Source: a virus
Reading direction: 5' to 3' (one strand)
IMG/VR virus record: IMGVR_UViG_3300020195_000062
Location: 1-40,896 of that record
Length of the DNA stretch: 40,896 bases
The position numbers and the translations under genes were made by a program. Positions 5,192-11,601 of this stretch are shown here, one piece after another; positions within the stretch are counted from its first letter, which is position 1, and each line of letters begins with the position of its first letter. The notes beneath the pieces were generated by a model that saw only the letters and a list, made by a program, of their open reading frames with translations, was not told where the DNA came from and searched no databases.

Positions 5192-6187
5192 ATGAGGTAC
5201 TTATCAACATTTAGTGGAATTGGCGGTTTTGAATTAGGAATACAATTAGCTTATGAAAATATACAATGTAGCGAGAGGTTTCAACAGGGGAGGGTGGATA
5301 GAAACGGAGACTTGCCCAACACTGGGGAGTCATGCTTGGCAGCACAACCACTTTGTATTGGTTACTCCGAAATCGACAAGTACGCCAGTTCCATTTATCA
5401 ATCACACTTCCCCACACACCACAACTATGGAAACATCACCACTATCATCGCAGAAGACCTCCCCGACTTTGACCTCCTTGTCGGAGGCTTCCCTTGCCAG
5501 TCTTTTAGCATCGCTGGAAAGCGGGGTGGCTTTGACGACACCGGAGGGACAATGTTCTTTGAACTTGCGAGAATACTGCGAGCAAAACAACCTCGACTAT
5601 TCTGCTTTGAAAACGTTAAAGGACTTCTCAGCCACGACAAGGGGAACACTTTCAAAACTATCATCTCCACGCTTGATGAGCTGGGGTATGACCTCCAATG
5701 GCAAGTGCTTAACAGCAAAAATCACGGAGTCCCACAGAACAGGGAACGAGTGTTCATTATCGGACATCTTAGAGGAACACGTAGACCCGAAGTATTTCCT
5801 TTCACGGGAAGTTGTGGAAAAGATATTGTCCAACTCAACCAACCTACCCACTCAAACGACAGGGTCTATGGAACAGACGGTGTAAGCCATACACTTAACA
5901 CTATGCAGGGAGGGAATAGACAGCCGTTTATACAGAATCCAAAGATGATGAATTACAAGAAAGACTACGAAAACAGTGTGGCAATTACAGCTACGAGCTA
6001 CAAGGAGCCACCTGTAGTAAATGGTATCCGCAGACTAACTCCAACCGAATGTGCTCGCCTACAAGGATTCCCTGATGACTGGCACAAGATACAGGGAATA
6101 TCAGACACACAGGCATACAAGTGTTATGGTAACGCAGTTACCGTCAATGTTATAGAAGCAATTATGGAAAAGTTATTAAGACAATAG
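5192..6187 (+). CDS. DNA (cytosine-5) methyltransferase
   Basis: 331 aa from ATG 5192 (an in-frame GTG at 5186 is an alternative leaderless start). Motif I F-S-G-I-G-G-F-E-L-G (residues 7-16), motif IV P-C-Q-S with catalytic Cys102, motif VI E140-N-V, motif VIII Q182-N-R-E-R, and the late motifs L-T-P-T-E-C-A-R-L-Q-G-F-P and Y-G-N-A-V are all present, so it should transfer a methyl group from SAM to C5 of cytosine. It is the only long gene on the plus strand, which suggests a late acquisition. A stretch of about 30 residues between motif I and G-Y-S-E-I-D (residues 23-54) is not usual for the family; read in the +1 frame it resembles another methyltransferase segment. Likely anti-restriction. 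Confidence 0.92.
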   Translation: MRYLSTFSGIGGFELGIQLAYENIQCSERFQQGRVDRNGDLPNTGESCLAAQPLCIGYSEIDKYASSIYQSHFPTHHNYGNITTIIAEDLPDFDLLVGGFPCQSFSIAGKRGGFDDTGGTMFFELARILRAKQPRLFCFENVKGLLSHDKGNTFKTIISTLDELGYDLQWQVLNSKNHGVPQNRERVFIIGHLRGTRRPEVFPFTGSCGKDIVQLNQPTHSNDRVYGTDGVSHTLNTMQGGNRQPFIQNPKMMNYKKDYENSVAITATSYKEPPVVNGIRRLTPTECARLQGFPDDWHKIQGISDTQAYKCYGNAVTVNVIEAIMEKLLRQ

Positions 6188-6226
6188 ACACCATTACAGT
6201 GCCTATTGGGAATCTTAATCACCCCC

Positions 6227-6307
6227 TCAAAAAGTAAAAGAAAGGAAGAACAGCATGAAAGCACAGAACAACAAAAAGTGAAACATATTGTCGTGGTCGT
6301 TTTTCAT
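6227..6307 (-). CDS. 26-aa membrane peptide with strong Shine-Dalgarno site
   Basis: Encodes M-K-N-D-H-D-N-M-F-H-F-L-L-F-C-A-F-M-L-F-F-L-S-F-T-F, a single hydrophobic helix. Unusually for this window it has a good ribosome site: GAGGAG ends three bases before the ATG. The gene lies in the gap between the end of the methyltransferase and the HNH gene at 6326. Role unknown. Confidence 0.45.
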   Translation of the reverse strand: MKNDHDNMFHFLLFCAFMLFFLSFTF

Positions 6308-6325
6308 TGTCTCCTCACTAGTAAC

Positions 6326-6868
6326 TTACGTTGAGCGAGTTTTCTGCAACACGGGCAAGGTGACGATACAAACTTGTTTTTTTCTCCCCCAAGTATCGGT
6401 TTTTTTATGACACGGCACACACAAAGTACGGCCATTTGAAACCTCCAAGCGTAATTCAGGATAATCGCAAAATCTTTTTATGTGGTCTGCGTTAAGGGTT
6501 CCTCCCCTTTTAAAACACAAGACACAGGTGTGATTATCTCTAATGAAAACTGCGGTTCGCCATTTTTGATACTTACAGCTTTTCCGTATTTTTTCACTTA
6601 GCTTTGTTAATCCTCCTTTCCAATTATGGTGGTTACATCCTGTTGGTAACTTTCTGTCTCTGACCCAGTTAAGATTTTTAGGTTTTAGTGAATTGTAAAA
6701 TCTAACTCTGGCGTTGCAAAATTCTCTATTCTTTGCCCTAAAGTCAAACGTGCCCTTATTGACACAATCCTTGCACCAAGACGCTCGTGCTTTTGATGGT
6801 CTATCTGTCCTAATTCGAAAATTAACCAAACAGAGTTCTTTTTTACACTTGGTGCAAACCTTTTTCAT
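6326..6868 (-). CDS. HNH endonuclease with N-terminal zinc finger
   Basis: 180 aa. It starts C-T-K-C-K-K-E-L ... W-C-K-D-C, a four-cysteine zinc finger. The HNH core is C-V-L-C-F-K-R-G-G-T-L-N-A-D-H-I-K-R-F ... L-C-V-P-C-H-K-K-T, with the D-H catalytic pair and a second zinc pair. This layout is typical of free-standing phage homing nucleases. Its own promoter places TATTAT six bases before the ATG, so it is expressed independently and leaderless. It probably cuts DNA site-specifically to spread itself. Confidence 0.85.
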   Translation of the reverse strand: MKKVCTKCKKELCLVNFRIRTDRPSKARASWCKDCVNKGTFDFRAKNREFCNARVRFYNSLKPKNLNWVRDRKLPTGCNHHNWKGGLTKLSEKIRKSCKYQKWRTAVFIRDNHTCVLCFKRGGTLNADHIKRFCDYPELRLEVSNGRTLCVPCHKKTDTWGRKKQVCIVTLPVLQKTRST

Positions 6869-6874
6869 CTAAAC

Positions 6875-6880
6875 ATAATA
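6875..6880 (-). promoter_or_regulatory. leaderless promoter for HNH gene
   Basis: Minus strand TTGTATTAT then GTTTAG and ATG 6868: exactly six bases between the -10 and the start codon, so the transcript begins at or beside the ATG. Confidence 0.5.
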
Positions 6881-6895
6881 CAACATCTTTGTTGA

Positions 6896-7111
6896 TTACC
6901 CAATGCGGGGGACAGCAACCATAAAGTAATCAGGGTCTAACCAAAACATGTTCAGTACATCCGCTATTTGTGGAGCAGTGAGATTTGAAAAAAGCAGGTG
7001 ATACGCTTCGTGCTTGTTGCGTGGTACTTCCGAGATGTTTCTAGGCTCATTTAAGCCGCCCAAACTTCTGCATTTTCTATGGTGCTTATCTGTCGCTCTC
7101 CTCTTCCTCAT
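6896..7111 (-). CDS. HHRKCRSLGG small protein, HNH-like remnant
   Basis: 71 aa: D-K-H-H-R-K-C-R-S-L-G-G-L-N-E-P-R-N-I-S-E-V-P-R-N-K-H-E-A-Y, resembling the H-H ... S-x-G-G ... N ... H core of small HNH nucleases, followed by L-F-S-N-L-T-A-P-Q-I-A-D-V-L. I remember close relatives mainly in Patescibacteria genomes, which is a clue to the host, though I cannot check it here. No zinc-binding cysteine pairs are present, so activity is uncertain. It overlaps the 65-aa gene by 26 bases. Confidence 0.7.
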   Translation of the reverse strand: MRKRRATDKHHRKCRSLGGLNEPRNISEVPRNKHEAYHLLFSNLTAPQIADVLNMFWLDPDYFMVAVPRIG

Positions 7112-7283
7112 CTTCCGATACCTCTGGATGAAGTGAGACGGCTTGCTCGTGAGTCAAGTCAAGAGCGAATTGGTCTTTGGTATGCACAGGATGAGTCCCG
7201 TGATACGCGTACACTGCCTTACAGCAGGGACACGTTACATAAATAAAGCCACGCTCGTCTGTCTTCTCCCATTGGACTGTCAT
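7086..7283 (-). CDS. small zinc-finger protein with acidic tail
   Basis: 65 aa. Y-V-T-C-P-C-C-K-A-V-Y-A-Y-H-G-T-H-P-V-H provides likely zinc ligands, and the end D-E-E-E-E-S-D-R is strongly acidic. It has one of the few true Shine-Dalgarno sites here: GGAGG five bases before the ATG, in a leader from the promoter at 7319-7324. It is probably a regulator or nucleic-acid-binding accessory protein. It and the 6896 gene form a pair. Confidence 0.65.
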   Translation of the reverse strand: MTVQWEKTDERGFIYVTCPCCKAVYAYHGTHPVHTKDQFALDLTHEQAVSLHPEVSEDEEEESDR

Positions 7284-7318
7284 ATTGCCTCCGTGTGTAA
7301 ATGTGCGTTCTGACCTTA

Positions 7319-7324
7319 ATTATA
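7319..7324 (-). promoter_or_regulatory. -10 element (GAGTATAATTA) for the 7283 gene
   Basis: Minus strand TATAAT with the common TTA extension, about 35 bases before ATG 7283. The leader carries GGAGG near the start codon. Confidence 0.5.
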
Positions 7325-7334
7325 CTCCTCCAAT

Positions 7335-7379
7335 AAAAAAAGAGAGATAGTTATCCCCCTTTTCTTATCCAACTCTCTC
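7335..7379 (-). terminator. rho-independent terminator after the lysis genes
   Basis: Minus strand: GAGAGAGTT ... AACTATCTCTC followed by seven T. It lies just downstream of the transglycosylase stop (7398) and just before the promoter at 7319, separating the lysis transcript from the next unit. Confidence 0.65.
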
Positions 7380-7397
7380 ATCTTGTGGGACAAGAGG

Positions 7398-7913
7398 TCA
7401 CCCGTCTTTCAACGGGCAAGTAGACCACATAAGACATTTTCCCTTAAGGAGGTTTGTAACTAAAAAATTAATTGCGAAGTCTTCGTTTTGCATTTGTTCT
7501 ATTGAAATATGTGGGTGCCAACAAATATTTATTTGGCTTAACCCATGTGAGGGACCGTAACTTTGAGTACGCTTACACCAGTAGTCTTTATCGCCGACAG
7601 CATTTTTCTTGTATCTACTTTCACGGCTTATTATTTGCTTTGCTTGTTTTATCACAACTTCATTACCTTGAGCAAGTTTTTCTATTTTCCCGTTAATCCT
7701 CTCTATATCCGTCATAACAGGTAAATTCGCCACCACGGGCGTTTTTGGGGCTTCTACGGGCGTTGTAGGGGCGTGCACTTGTGTAGTTATCGGCAGAGTA
7801 ACTTGTGAGTTTACTGCAATAACAAATGAAAGAAGGTATATAAGTATAGTGAATACATAGCGGGCTTTCCGAGTTTCTCCTTGTGGGTATAGTCCGACGA
7901 AGACTAGAGACAA
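7398..7913 (-). CDS. membrane-anchored lytic transglycosylase (SLT fold)
   Basis: 171 aa from a TTG start, since no upstream in-frame ATG exists before a stop. Residues 20-35 form one membrane helix or signal anchor, followed by a Pro/Thr/Val-rich linker (about 38-66) and a coiled stretch. The catalytic domain then starts: S-R-E98-S-R-Y-K-K-N-A-V-G-D with the expected catalytic Glu, G-L-S-Q-I-N (124-129) and a final W-S-T-C. SLT enzymes cleave the glycan strand of peptidoglycan. It follows the holin-like gene, so it is probably one endolysin of the phage or a virion entry enzyme. Confidence 0.8.
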   Translation of the reverse strand: MSLVFVGLYPQGETRKARYVFTILIYLLSFVIAVNSQVTLPITTQVHAPTTPVEAPKTPVVANLPVMTDIERINGKIEKLAQGNEVVIKQAKQIISRESRYKKNAVGDKDYWCKRTQSYGPSHGLSQINICWHPHISIEQMQNEDFAINFLVTNLLKGKCLMWSTCPLKDG

Positions 7914-7918
7914 GTGTG

Positions 7919-8122
7919 CTATTTCTGTGTGTTGTCAGTTGTCCAGAGTCTCAAAAAGTTCACCAATACAGATGACAGTGCCACGATAAACGGAGTCCAT
8001 ACTCCAAAATCAAGACCGTCTGACATTGTTGGAATCCACACTATCAAAGCACCTGCGAGAGCTACGCCAAGTCCTTTGACTAAACTTTTAAATTCTGGAG
8101 AACCAAATTCAAATGATTTCAT
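7919..8122 (-). CDS. holin-like small membrane protein
   Basis: 67 aa with two hydrophobic stretches, residues 15-32 (V-K-G-L-G-V-A-L-A-G-A-L-I-V-W-I) and 42-60 (W-T-P-F-I-V-A-L-S-S-V-L-V-N-F), and a short polar end. Size, topology and position six bases before the transglycosylase fit a holin that opens the membrane for the endolysins. Holins share little sequence, so the call rests on layout. Confidence 0.65.
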   Translation of the reverse strand: MKSFEFGSPEFKSLVKGLGVALAGALIVWIPTMSDGLDFGVWTPFIVALSSVLVNFLRLWTTDNTQK

Positions 8123-8143
8123 ATATTGTCTTGCGACACCTTT

Positions 8144-8149
8144 ATTATA
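8144..8149 (-). promoter_or_regulatory. -10 element for holin and transglycosylase
   Basis: TATAAT on the minus strand, 21 bases before ATG 8122, directly after the terminator hairpin at 8161-8186. It gives the lysis pair its own transcript. Confidence 0.5.
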
Positions 8150-8160
8150 CTACAAAAGTA

Positions 8161-8186
8161 AAAGGGCAAGTAATAACCTGCCCTTT
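8161..8186 (-). terminator. terminator after the phosphoesterase gene
   Basis: AAAGGGCA ... TGCCCTTT, an 8-bp stem with a 10-nt loop, followed on the minus strand by TTACTTTTG. It sits just downstream of the stop at 8190. Confidence 0.6.
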
Positions 8187-8189
8187 GTT

Positions 8190-9341
8190 TTACTCCGTCA
8201 AATGTGCACGGTAATTCCCGTCAGCGAGCAGTTCCATTGACACACCACCCTGAGCAGGAGGCTTGTAGCCAGCTTCGTATGCGTAGCTTCCGTACCAACC
8301 CAAGAAGGCTTGTGAAACAACAGTCCACTGCTTCATGAATAGAAGCCGACAATTAATCGGGTCTTCCACGATTGCTGTTTCGGATTCTGCAATGCAGTCA
8401 TGCGTATGACCTGACACAAAGAAGTGAACCATGCCTGTCCAACCTTTCGGGCGTGAAGCCATGTTCATCTTTCCACCCTTGGTTTGTGAGTTCCCAAAAC
8501 CGTGGAAGACATAGAAAGTCCACTTGTAGGTGTTAGCCATAATTGTCATGGTAACTGGTCCGTTAAAATACGGGACCTTGAGTCGTTCTGCAAGAATCTG
8601 AGCAACATCAATACCTGTCTTTTTCTTTGTTCTCGCTTCGTGGTTTCCAGGGGTCGAAACAAGTATCTTGTGGGCAATCGTTGAAAGGATTTCTGTTATC
8701 CTATCAAGCTGAGTCATGGGTGCGTGAGCTTGGTCGTACATCATTCCACGACCATCATCAATCGCATTTTCCATAATATCGCCACCAAGAATTGCATACA
8801 CGTTTGGTGTTTCACGAATCCATTTCACATATCCAAGAAACTTATCAAAATTGTGAGTTTGGTGTCCGTAATGAATATCAAACAGTGGTGCAATGATAAC
8901 CTTTTCTTTGAACTTTGGAAGGTTCACCAAAAGATAGGGTTGTTCGTTCCCATGACTGTCTTTGCCAACGTGGTGTACAAACGTCTTTGGAAGAAGTTTG
9001 ATGCCCGCGGGGGGCTTTGACAGCAGGATGTACACAAGCTCGTGGTATGTGTTTCTTTGTTCAAACAAAACCAAACCTTTGTACTTTGCCTTGAGGAGTG
9101 TGTCCCAATCTTCAAACCTTTCCTGAACCTCCTTAAGGGTACGACCCTGTGTCAGATACTTTTGAAACGCACTCGTGTTGTTCCCGGTTTTCTTATTCAC
9201 AAAATCCCCCATTTTCAAATTTCTTCGGTAGCACCATTTACGGAGAGAGTCTCCATTAAATTGCTTTCCGTACTTCTGGTTTACCAGTTCCGCTATCTGT
9301 GTCCACCCCTTATCAAAATTACTTTGAATGTACTGTTCCAT
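8190..9341 (-). CDS. calcineurin-like phosphoesterase with N-terminal HTH
   Basis: 383 aa. Residues 10-45 (G-W-T-Q-I-A-E-L-V-N-Q-K-Y-G ... S-L-R-K-W-C-Y-R-R) look like a helix-turn-helix. The metallophosphoesterase motifs follow in order: F-D-I-H-Y-G-H, G-G-D-I-M-E-N, P-G-N-H-E-A and S-G-H-T-H-D, so it should bind two metals and cleave phosphodiester bonds. The DNA-binding N-terminus suggests a nucleic-acid substrate. It sits inside the lysis region but is transcribed alone, from a promoter five bases before its ATG to its own terminator. Confidence 0.88.
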   Translation of the reverse strand: MEQYIQSNFDKGWTQIAELVNQKYGKQFNGDSLRKWCYRRNLKMGDFVNKKTGNNTSAFQKYLTQGRTLKEVQERFEDWDTLLKAKYKGLVLFEQRNTYHELVYILLSKPPAGIKLLPKTFVHHVGKDSHGNEQPYLLVNLPKFKEKVIIAPLFDIHYGHQTHNFDKFLGYVKWIRETPNVYAILGGDIMENAIDDGRGMMYDQAHAPMTQLDRITEILSTIAHKILVSTPGNHEARTKKKTGIDVAQILAERLKVPYFNGPVTMTIMANTYKWTFYVFHGFGNSQTKGGKMNMASRPKGWTGMVHFFVSGHTHDCIAESETAIVEDPINCRLLFMKQWTVVSQAFLGWYGSYAYEAGYKPPAQGGVSMELLADGNYRAHLTE

Positions 9342-9346
9342 ATGTA

Positions 9347-9355
9347 ATTATACCA
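9347..9355 (-). promoter_or_regulatory. leaderless promoter TGGTATAAT, 5 nt before ATG 9341
   Basis: Exact copy of TGGTATAATTA. Only five bases lie between TATAAT and the ATG, so the mRNA can have no leader. The terminator of the previous gene abuts it. Confidence 0.65.
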
Positions 9356-9379
9356 ATAAAAAACAGCACAAGGCTGTTT
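9355..9379 (-). terminator. rho-independent terminator abutting a promoter
   Basis: Minus strand AAACAGC-CTTGT-GCTGTTT followed by a T-rich run. It closes the unit ending with the 39-aa gene at 9378, and its T-run leads directly into the TGGTATAAT of the next promoter. Confidence 0.7.
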
Positions 9380-9497
9380 ATATAAACTCATTATGCGTTT
9401 CACAAAAATTTGGGTCGTCTTCACAAGTGCAGACTTTTTTTCTGTTGTGCGTTTCCTCCCAATCCTTTTCGTCAAACTCGCTTGAGTTGTAGTCCAT
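9378..9497 (-). CDS. 39-aa acidic cysteine-containing protein
   Basis: M-D-Y-N-S-S-E-F-D-E-K-D-W-E-E-T ... K-V-C-T-C-E-D-D-P-N-F-C-E-T-H-N-E-F-I. The C-x-C ... C ... H set could hold one zinc. The stop codon lies at the foot of the terminator hairpin at 9355-9379, as expected for the last gene of a transcript. Function unknown. Confidence 0.5.
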   Translation of the reverse strand: MDYNSSEFDEKDWEETHNRKKVCTCEDDPNFCETHNEFI

Positions 9498-9553
9498 TTC
9501 TTATAAAAGATACCTCTGTATTGTCCTTTAAATATGTGCCCTTGATAATATAG

Positions 9554-10168
9554 TTATCCACAGTTTTCCCCTGTACAACCTTGACTCTTTTTCTGCATCA
9601 TTTGAGCAATCATTTGTTGGTAGAGCACAATGAGCTGTCTTAGTAGTTCCATCTTCTCCCCATCTTTGTTTTGCAAAGGGATGAACGGGACATCTGTTTT
9701 CTTCGGAGGGTACACAGTCTTCCTTGCCCAGTCATCTGGGAGGAGGTTGCCGTAACATTCTGTTGTTAGCTGGAGTCCACGGTGAGGAAAGATGTTTTGC
9801 TTCGGTATTGAAATTGTTGTGCCCTTTTTTACTTTGAGCATATATGCGTTCTGCTCGATAATGTTGAGGGCGAGTACACGCAAGGTGTCCTTCTGTGCGT
9901 CTGTCGGAAGTCCTGTAGAGAAGTTTCCTGCGAGGCAGATAGACACGGTGTCCTTGTTGTGTCCTTTCTGTGCGGCTGTTTCTTCTCCGACAAACCTACA
10001 CTGTGTCCATTCGCCATTCTTCCAGATGATGATGTTGTAGCCTACCCAGAGGTCAGGTCGCATTTCTGAAGGCAAATCAATCCACCGTGACTTATGCCAC
10101 GCGTTGATACTTTGGAGGGTGTCGAAGTTTCCTGCGGTGTGATGTACCGCTATGTTTGTTATTTTCAT
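9554..10168 (-). CDS. N-acetylmuramoyl-L-alanine amidase (endolysin)
   Basis: 204 aa, Amidase_2/PGRP fold. H9-H10-T-A-G at the start, Y44-N in the middle, H129-R-G and C138-Y-G near the end supply the zinc ligands (His9, His129, Cys138). It cuts the bond between the sugar and peptide parts of peptidoglycan. After residue 150 there is a Pro/Lys linker and a hydrophobic/polar helix ending in Met/Gln-rich sequence and C-T-G-E-N-C-G. With the SLT enzyme the phage has two wall-degrading activities. It overlaps the upstream 49-aa gene by ATGA. Confidence 0.9.
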   Translation of the reverse strand: MKITNIAVHHTAGNFDTLQSINAWHKSRWIDLPSEMRPDLWVGYNIIIWKNGEWTQCRFVGEETAAQKGHNKDTVSICLAGNFSTGLPTDAQKDTLRVLALNIIEQNAYMLKVKKGTTISIPKQNIFPHRGLQLTTECYGNLLPDDWARKTVYPPKKTDVPFIPLQNKDGEKMELLRQLIVLYQQMIAQMMQKKSQGCTGENCG

Positions 10169-10314
10169 TTCTTCTTTGGTTCCACTACAGGCTCTACTAC
10201 AGGCTCTGCAAGGAGGGTAGCAACAAGGTCATTGAACGCTGCCACTTCTTCTCCCTTGAGAGAAACTCTACTCATAAAAACTGAAAAGTTCTTCTTTCGT
10301 TCTTCGTTAAGCAT
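10165..10314 (-). CDS. 49-aa protein ahead of the amidase
   Basis: M-L-N-E-E-R-K-K-N-F-S-V-F-M-S-R-V-S-L-K ... then a small repeat V-V-E-P-V-V-E-P-K-K-K. The stop overlaps the amidase ATG (ATGA), so it is translated with it. The promoter at 10341-10346 precedes it by 26 bases. No family recognised; it may be a lysis regulator or only a coupling peptide. Confidence 0.5.
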   Translation of the reverse strand: MLNEERKKNFSVFMSRVSLKGEEVAAFNDLVATLLAEPVVEPVVEPKKK

Positions 10315-10340
10315 TTGTTTTATGTTACTTGTAAGAGGTA

Positions 10341-10349
10341 ATTATACCG
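10341..10349 (-). promoter_or_regulatory. -10 element (CGGTATAATTA) for the amidase unit
   Basis: One base different from the consensus TGGTATAATTA; 26 bases before the ATG at 10314. No Shine-Dalgarno in the leader. Confidence 0.5.
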
Positions 10350-10376
10350 TATGTGGTGCAATTTCCCCGTTGATAA

Positions 10377-11165
10377 CTACATAAAGGCGAAGAAGCCACT
10401 GTTGCCAGTGGGTGCTGCCGCCACCATTGTCCAAGTTCCACTCGATGTAAAAGTGTGAATTGTATCAGCTCCTGAAGTAGTGATAGTTCCTCCAGTTGAA
10501 GATGTAGATACTCCTGTGCTTCCGTCTGTTGGGTAAGAGATTATGACAATACCTGAACCACCTGCACTTATAACAATTCCATCCCAGCCCGCACCACCAC
10601 CACCCGTGTTCGCTGTACCATTTCCACCACCACTGCTTGCTCCCCCTCCAGCTCCGCCAACGCCACCTGTGTACCCACCACCCCCACCAGCATAAGTAAC
10701 AGAGGCACCAGTTATTGAATTAGCTGTACCAGCACCTCCATTACCACCAGCACCACCCGTGCCGTTTGCCCCAACTGCAGTAGCACCTCCTCCGCCAGCA
10801 CCACCAGATGAACTGCCACCCCCCGAACCTCCTGCATTACCCTGACTTCCAGTTCCTCCACCCCCAGAACCACCTGTTCCAGCATCTCCACCCCCAGAAC
10901 CACCGTTACGACCCTCTCCAGCCCCAGTTCCACCACCACCACCCCCACCATTTGCTGTAATTGTACTAAAAGTAGAAGCTACTCCGTCTGAACCAGCCCC
11001 ACCACCAGAACCCGCTCCACCAGCTCCGACAACAATAGAGTATGCCTGTGCTGTTACAGTAAAGGTTGCGTCGTATTGGTATCCACCACCACCACCTCCA
11101 GCTCCTCCAGTTTGACCTCCCCCTCCGCCTCCTCCACCTATTGCTAATACTTTTGCTGTAGCCAT
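10377..11165 (-). CDS. glycine-rich tail tip or fibre protein
   Basis: 262 aa, more than a third glycine. The N-terminus M-A-T-A-K-V-L-A-I-G-G-G starts a long run of Gly-Gly-x repeats (to about residue 195), then S-G-I-V-I-I-S-Y-P-T-D-G, T-G-G-T-I-T-T-S-G and H-T-F-T-S-S-G-T-W-T. This Gly-rich body with a G-I-V-I-I-S-Y end is a known pattern in phage tail and surface-binding proteins. Polyglycine sandwiches often carry receptor-binding loops. It lies at the end of the structural genes, after the main fibre. Confidence 0.75.
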   Translation of the reverse strand: MATAKVLAIGGGGGGGGQTGGAGGGGGGYQYDATFTVTAQAYSIVVGAGGAGSGGGAGSDGVASTFSTITANGGGGGGGTGAGEGRNGGSGGGDAGTGGSGGGGTGSQGNAGGSGGGSSSGGAGGGGATAVGANGTGGAGGNGGAGTANSITGASVTYAGGGGGYTGGVGGAGGGASSGGGNGTANTGGGGAGWDGIVISAGGSGIVIISYPTDGSTGVSTSSTGGTITTSGADTIHTFTSSGTWTMVAAAPTGNSGFFAFM

Positions 11166-11166
11166 A

Positions 11167-11283
11167 TTATTTCATTGCAATAATTACCAGTAACACTGTC
11201 CACAGTATCATCACAGGTACTCCTATCAGCATTTCTAAATGCCAATACGAAGAGAAGTTTATTTTTTTAAGTAGTTTTTTCAT
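11167..11283 (-). CDS. 38-aa single-span membrane protein
   Basis: M-K-K-L-L-K-K-I-N-F-S-S-Y-W-H-L-E-M, then a hydrophobic helix (L-I-G-V-P-V-M-I-L-W-T-V-L-L-V-I-I-A) and M-K. The positive N-terminus is typical of small membrane peptides. It stops one base before the ATG of the glycine-rich gene and starts four bases after the upstream stop. With the 95-aa gene it could form an accessory lysis pair. Confidence 0.55.
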   Translation of the reverse strand: MKKLLKKINFSSYWHLEMLIGVPVMILWTVLLVIIAMK

Positions 11284-11287
11284 AGTA

Positions 11288-11575
11288 TTAATCAAGCTTG
11301 CCCTTGAGGAAGTAGATTGTCGCAGTTGCCGCTCCCAACACTCCAAAGAACTTAAGTGTTTTTATAAACAAATCCCACAGCCAGTTCGTGTTAATATAGG
11401 CAAGTTTCATTGGCTCTACACCCTCTTTCCATTTCCTGTCTTCTTCTTTCCACGCCTTATCAATTTCTATGTAGTCGTCAAAGCTATTTCTCATAGCGTC
11501 AATTTTTCCATTAACGGTTACTTGTATAACGCTTTTAATTAATTCTGATATGTGTGTCACTTCCTCTGGTTTCAT
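11288..11575 (-). CDS. coiled-coil protein with C-terminal membrane helix
   Basis: 95 aa. A polar helical N-terminal part (I-S-E-L-I-K-S-V-I-Q-V ... D-K-A-W-K-E-E-D-R-K-W-K-E-G) is followed by F-F-G-V-L-G-A-A-T-A-T-I-Y-F-L-K-G-K, one membrane span at the end. This resembles XhlA/hemolysin-type lysis accessory proteins. Placement between fibre and lysis genes agrees. Function inferred only from layout. Confidence 0.6.
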   Translation of the reverse strand: MKPEEVTHISELIKSVIQVTVNGKIDAMRNSFDDYIEIDKAWKEEDRKWKEGVEPMKLAYINTNWLWDLFIKTLKFFGVLGAATATIYFLKGKLD

Positions 11576-11601
11576 TTCGTATGTATTATGCCACGATTAG
11601 A

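Noticed and set aside
5253-5885. Long plus-strand frame overlapping the C5 methyltransferase
   Set aside because: It lies in another frame of a clear gene and becomes Ser/Thr-rich noise after the first 35 residues. Only the first part is of interest, as a frameshifted insert.
9293-9475. 60-aa minus-strand frame at 9.3 kb
   Set aside because: It crosses a terminator and a promoter and overlaps the better-supported 39-aa gene.
9554-9562. TTATCCACA at the end of the amidase gene
   Set aside because: It codes the last residues and stop of the amidase, so it is likely coincidental as a DnaA box.
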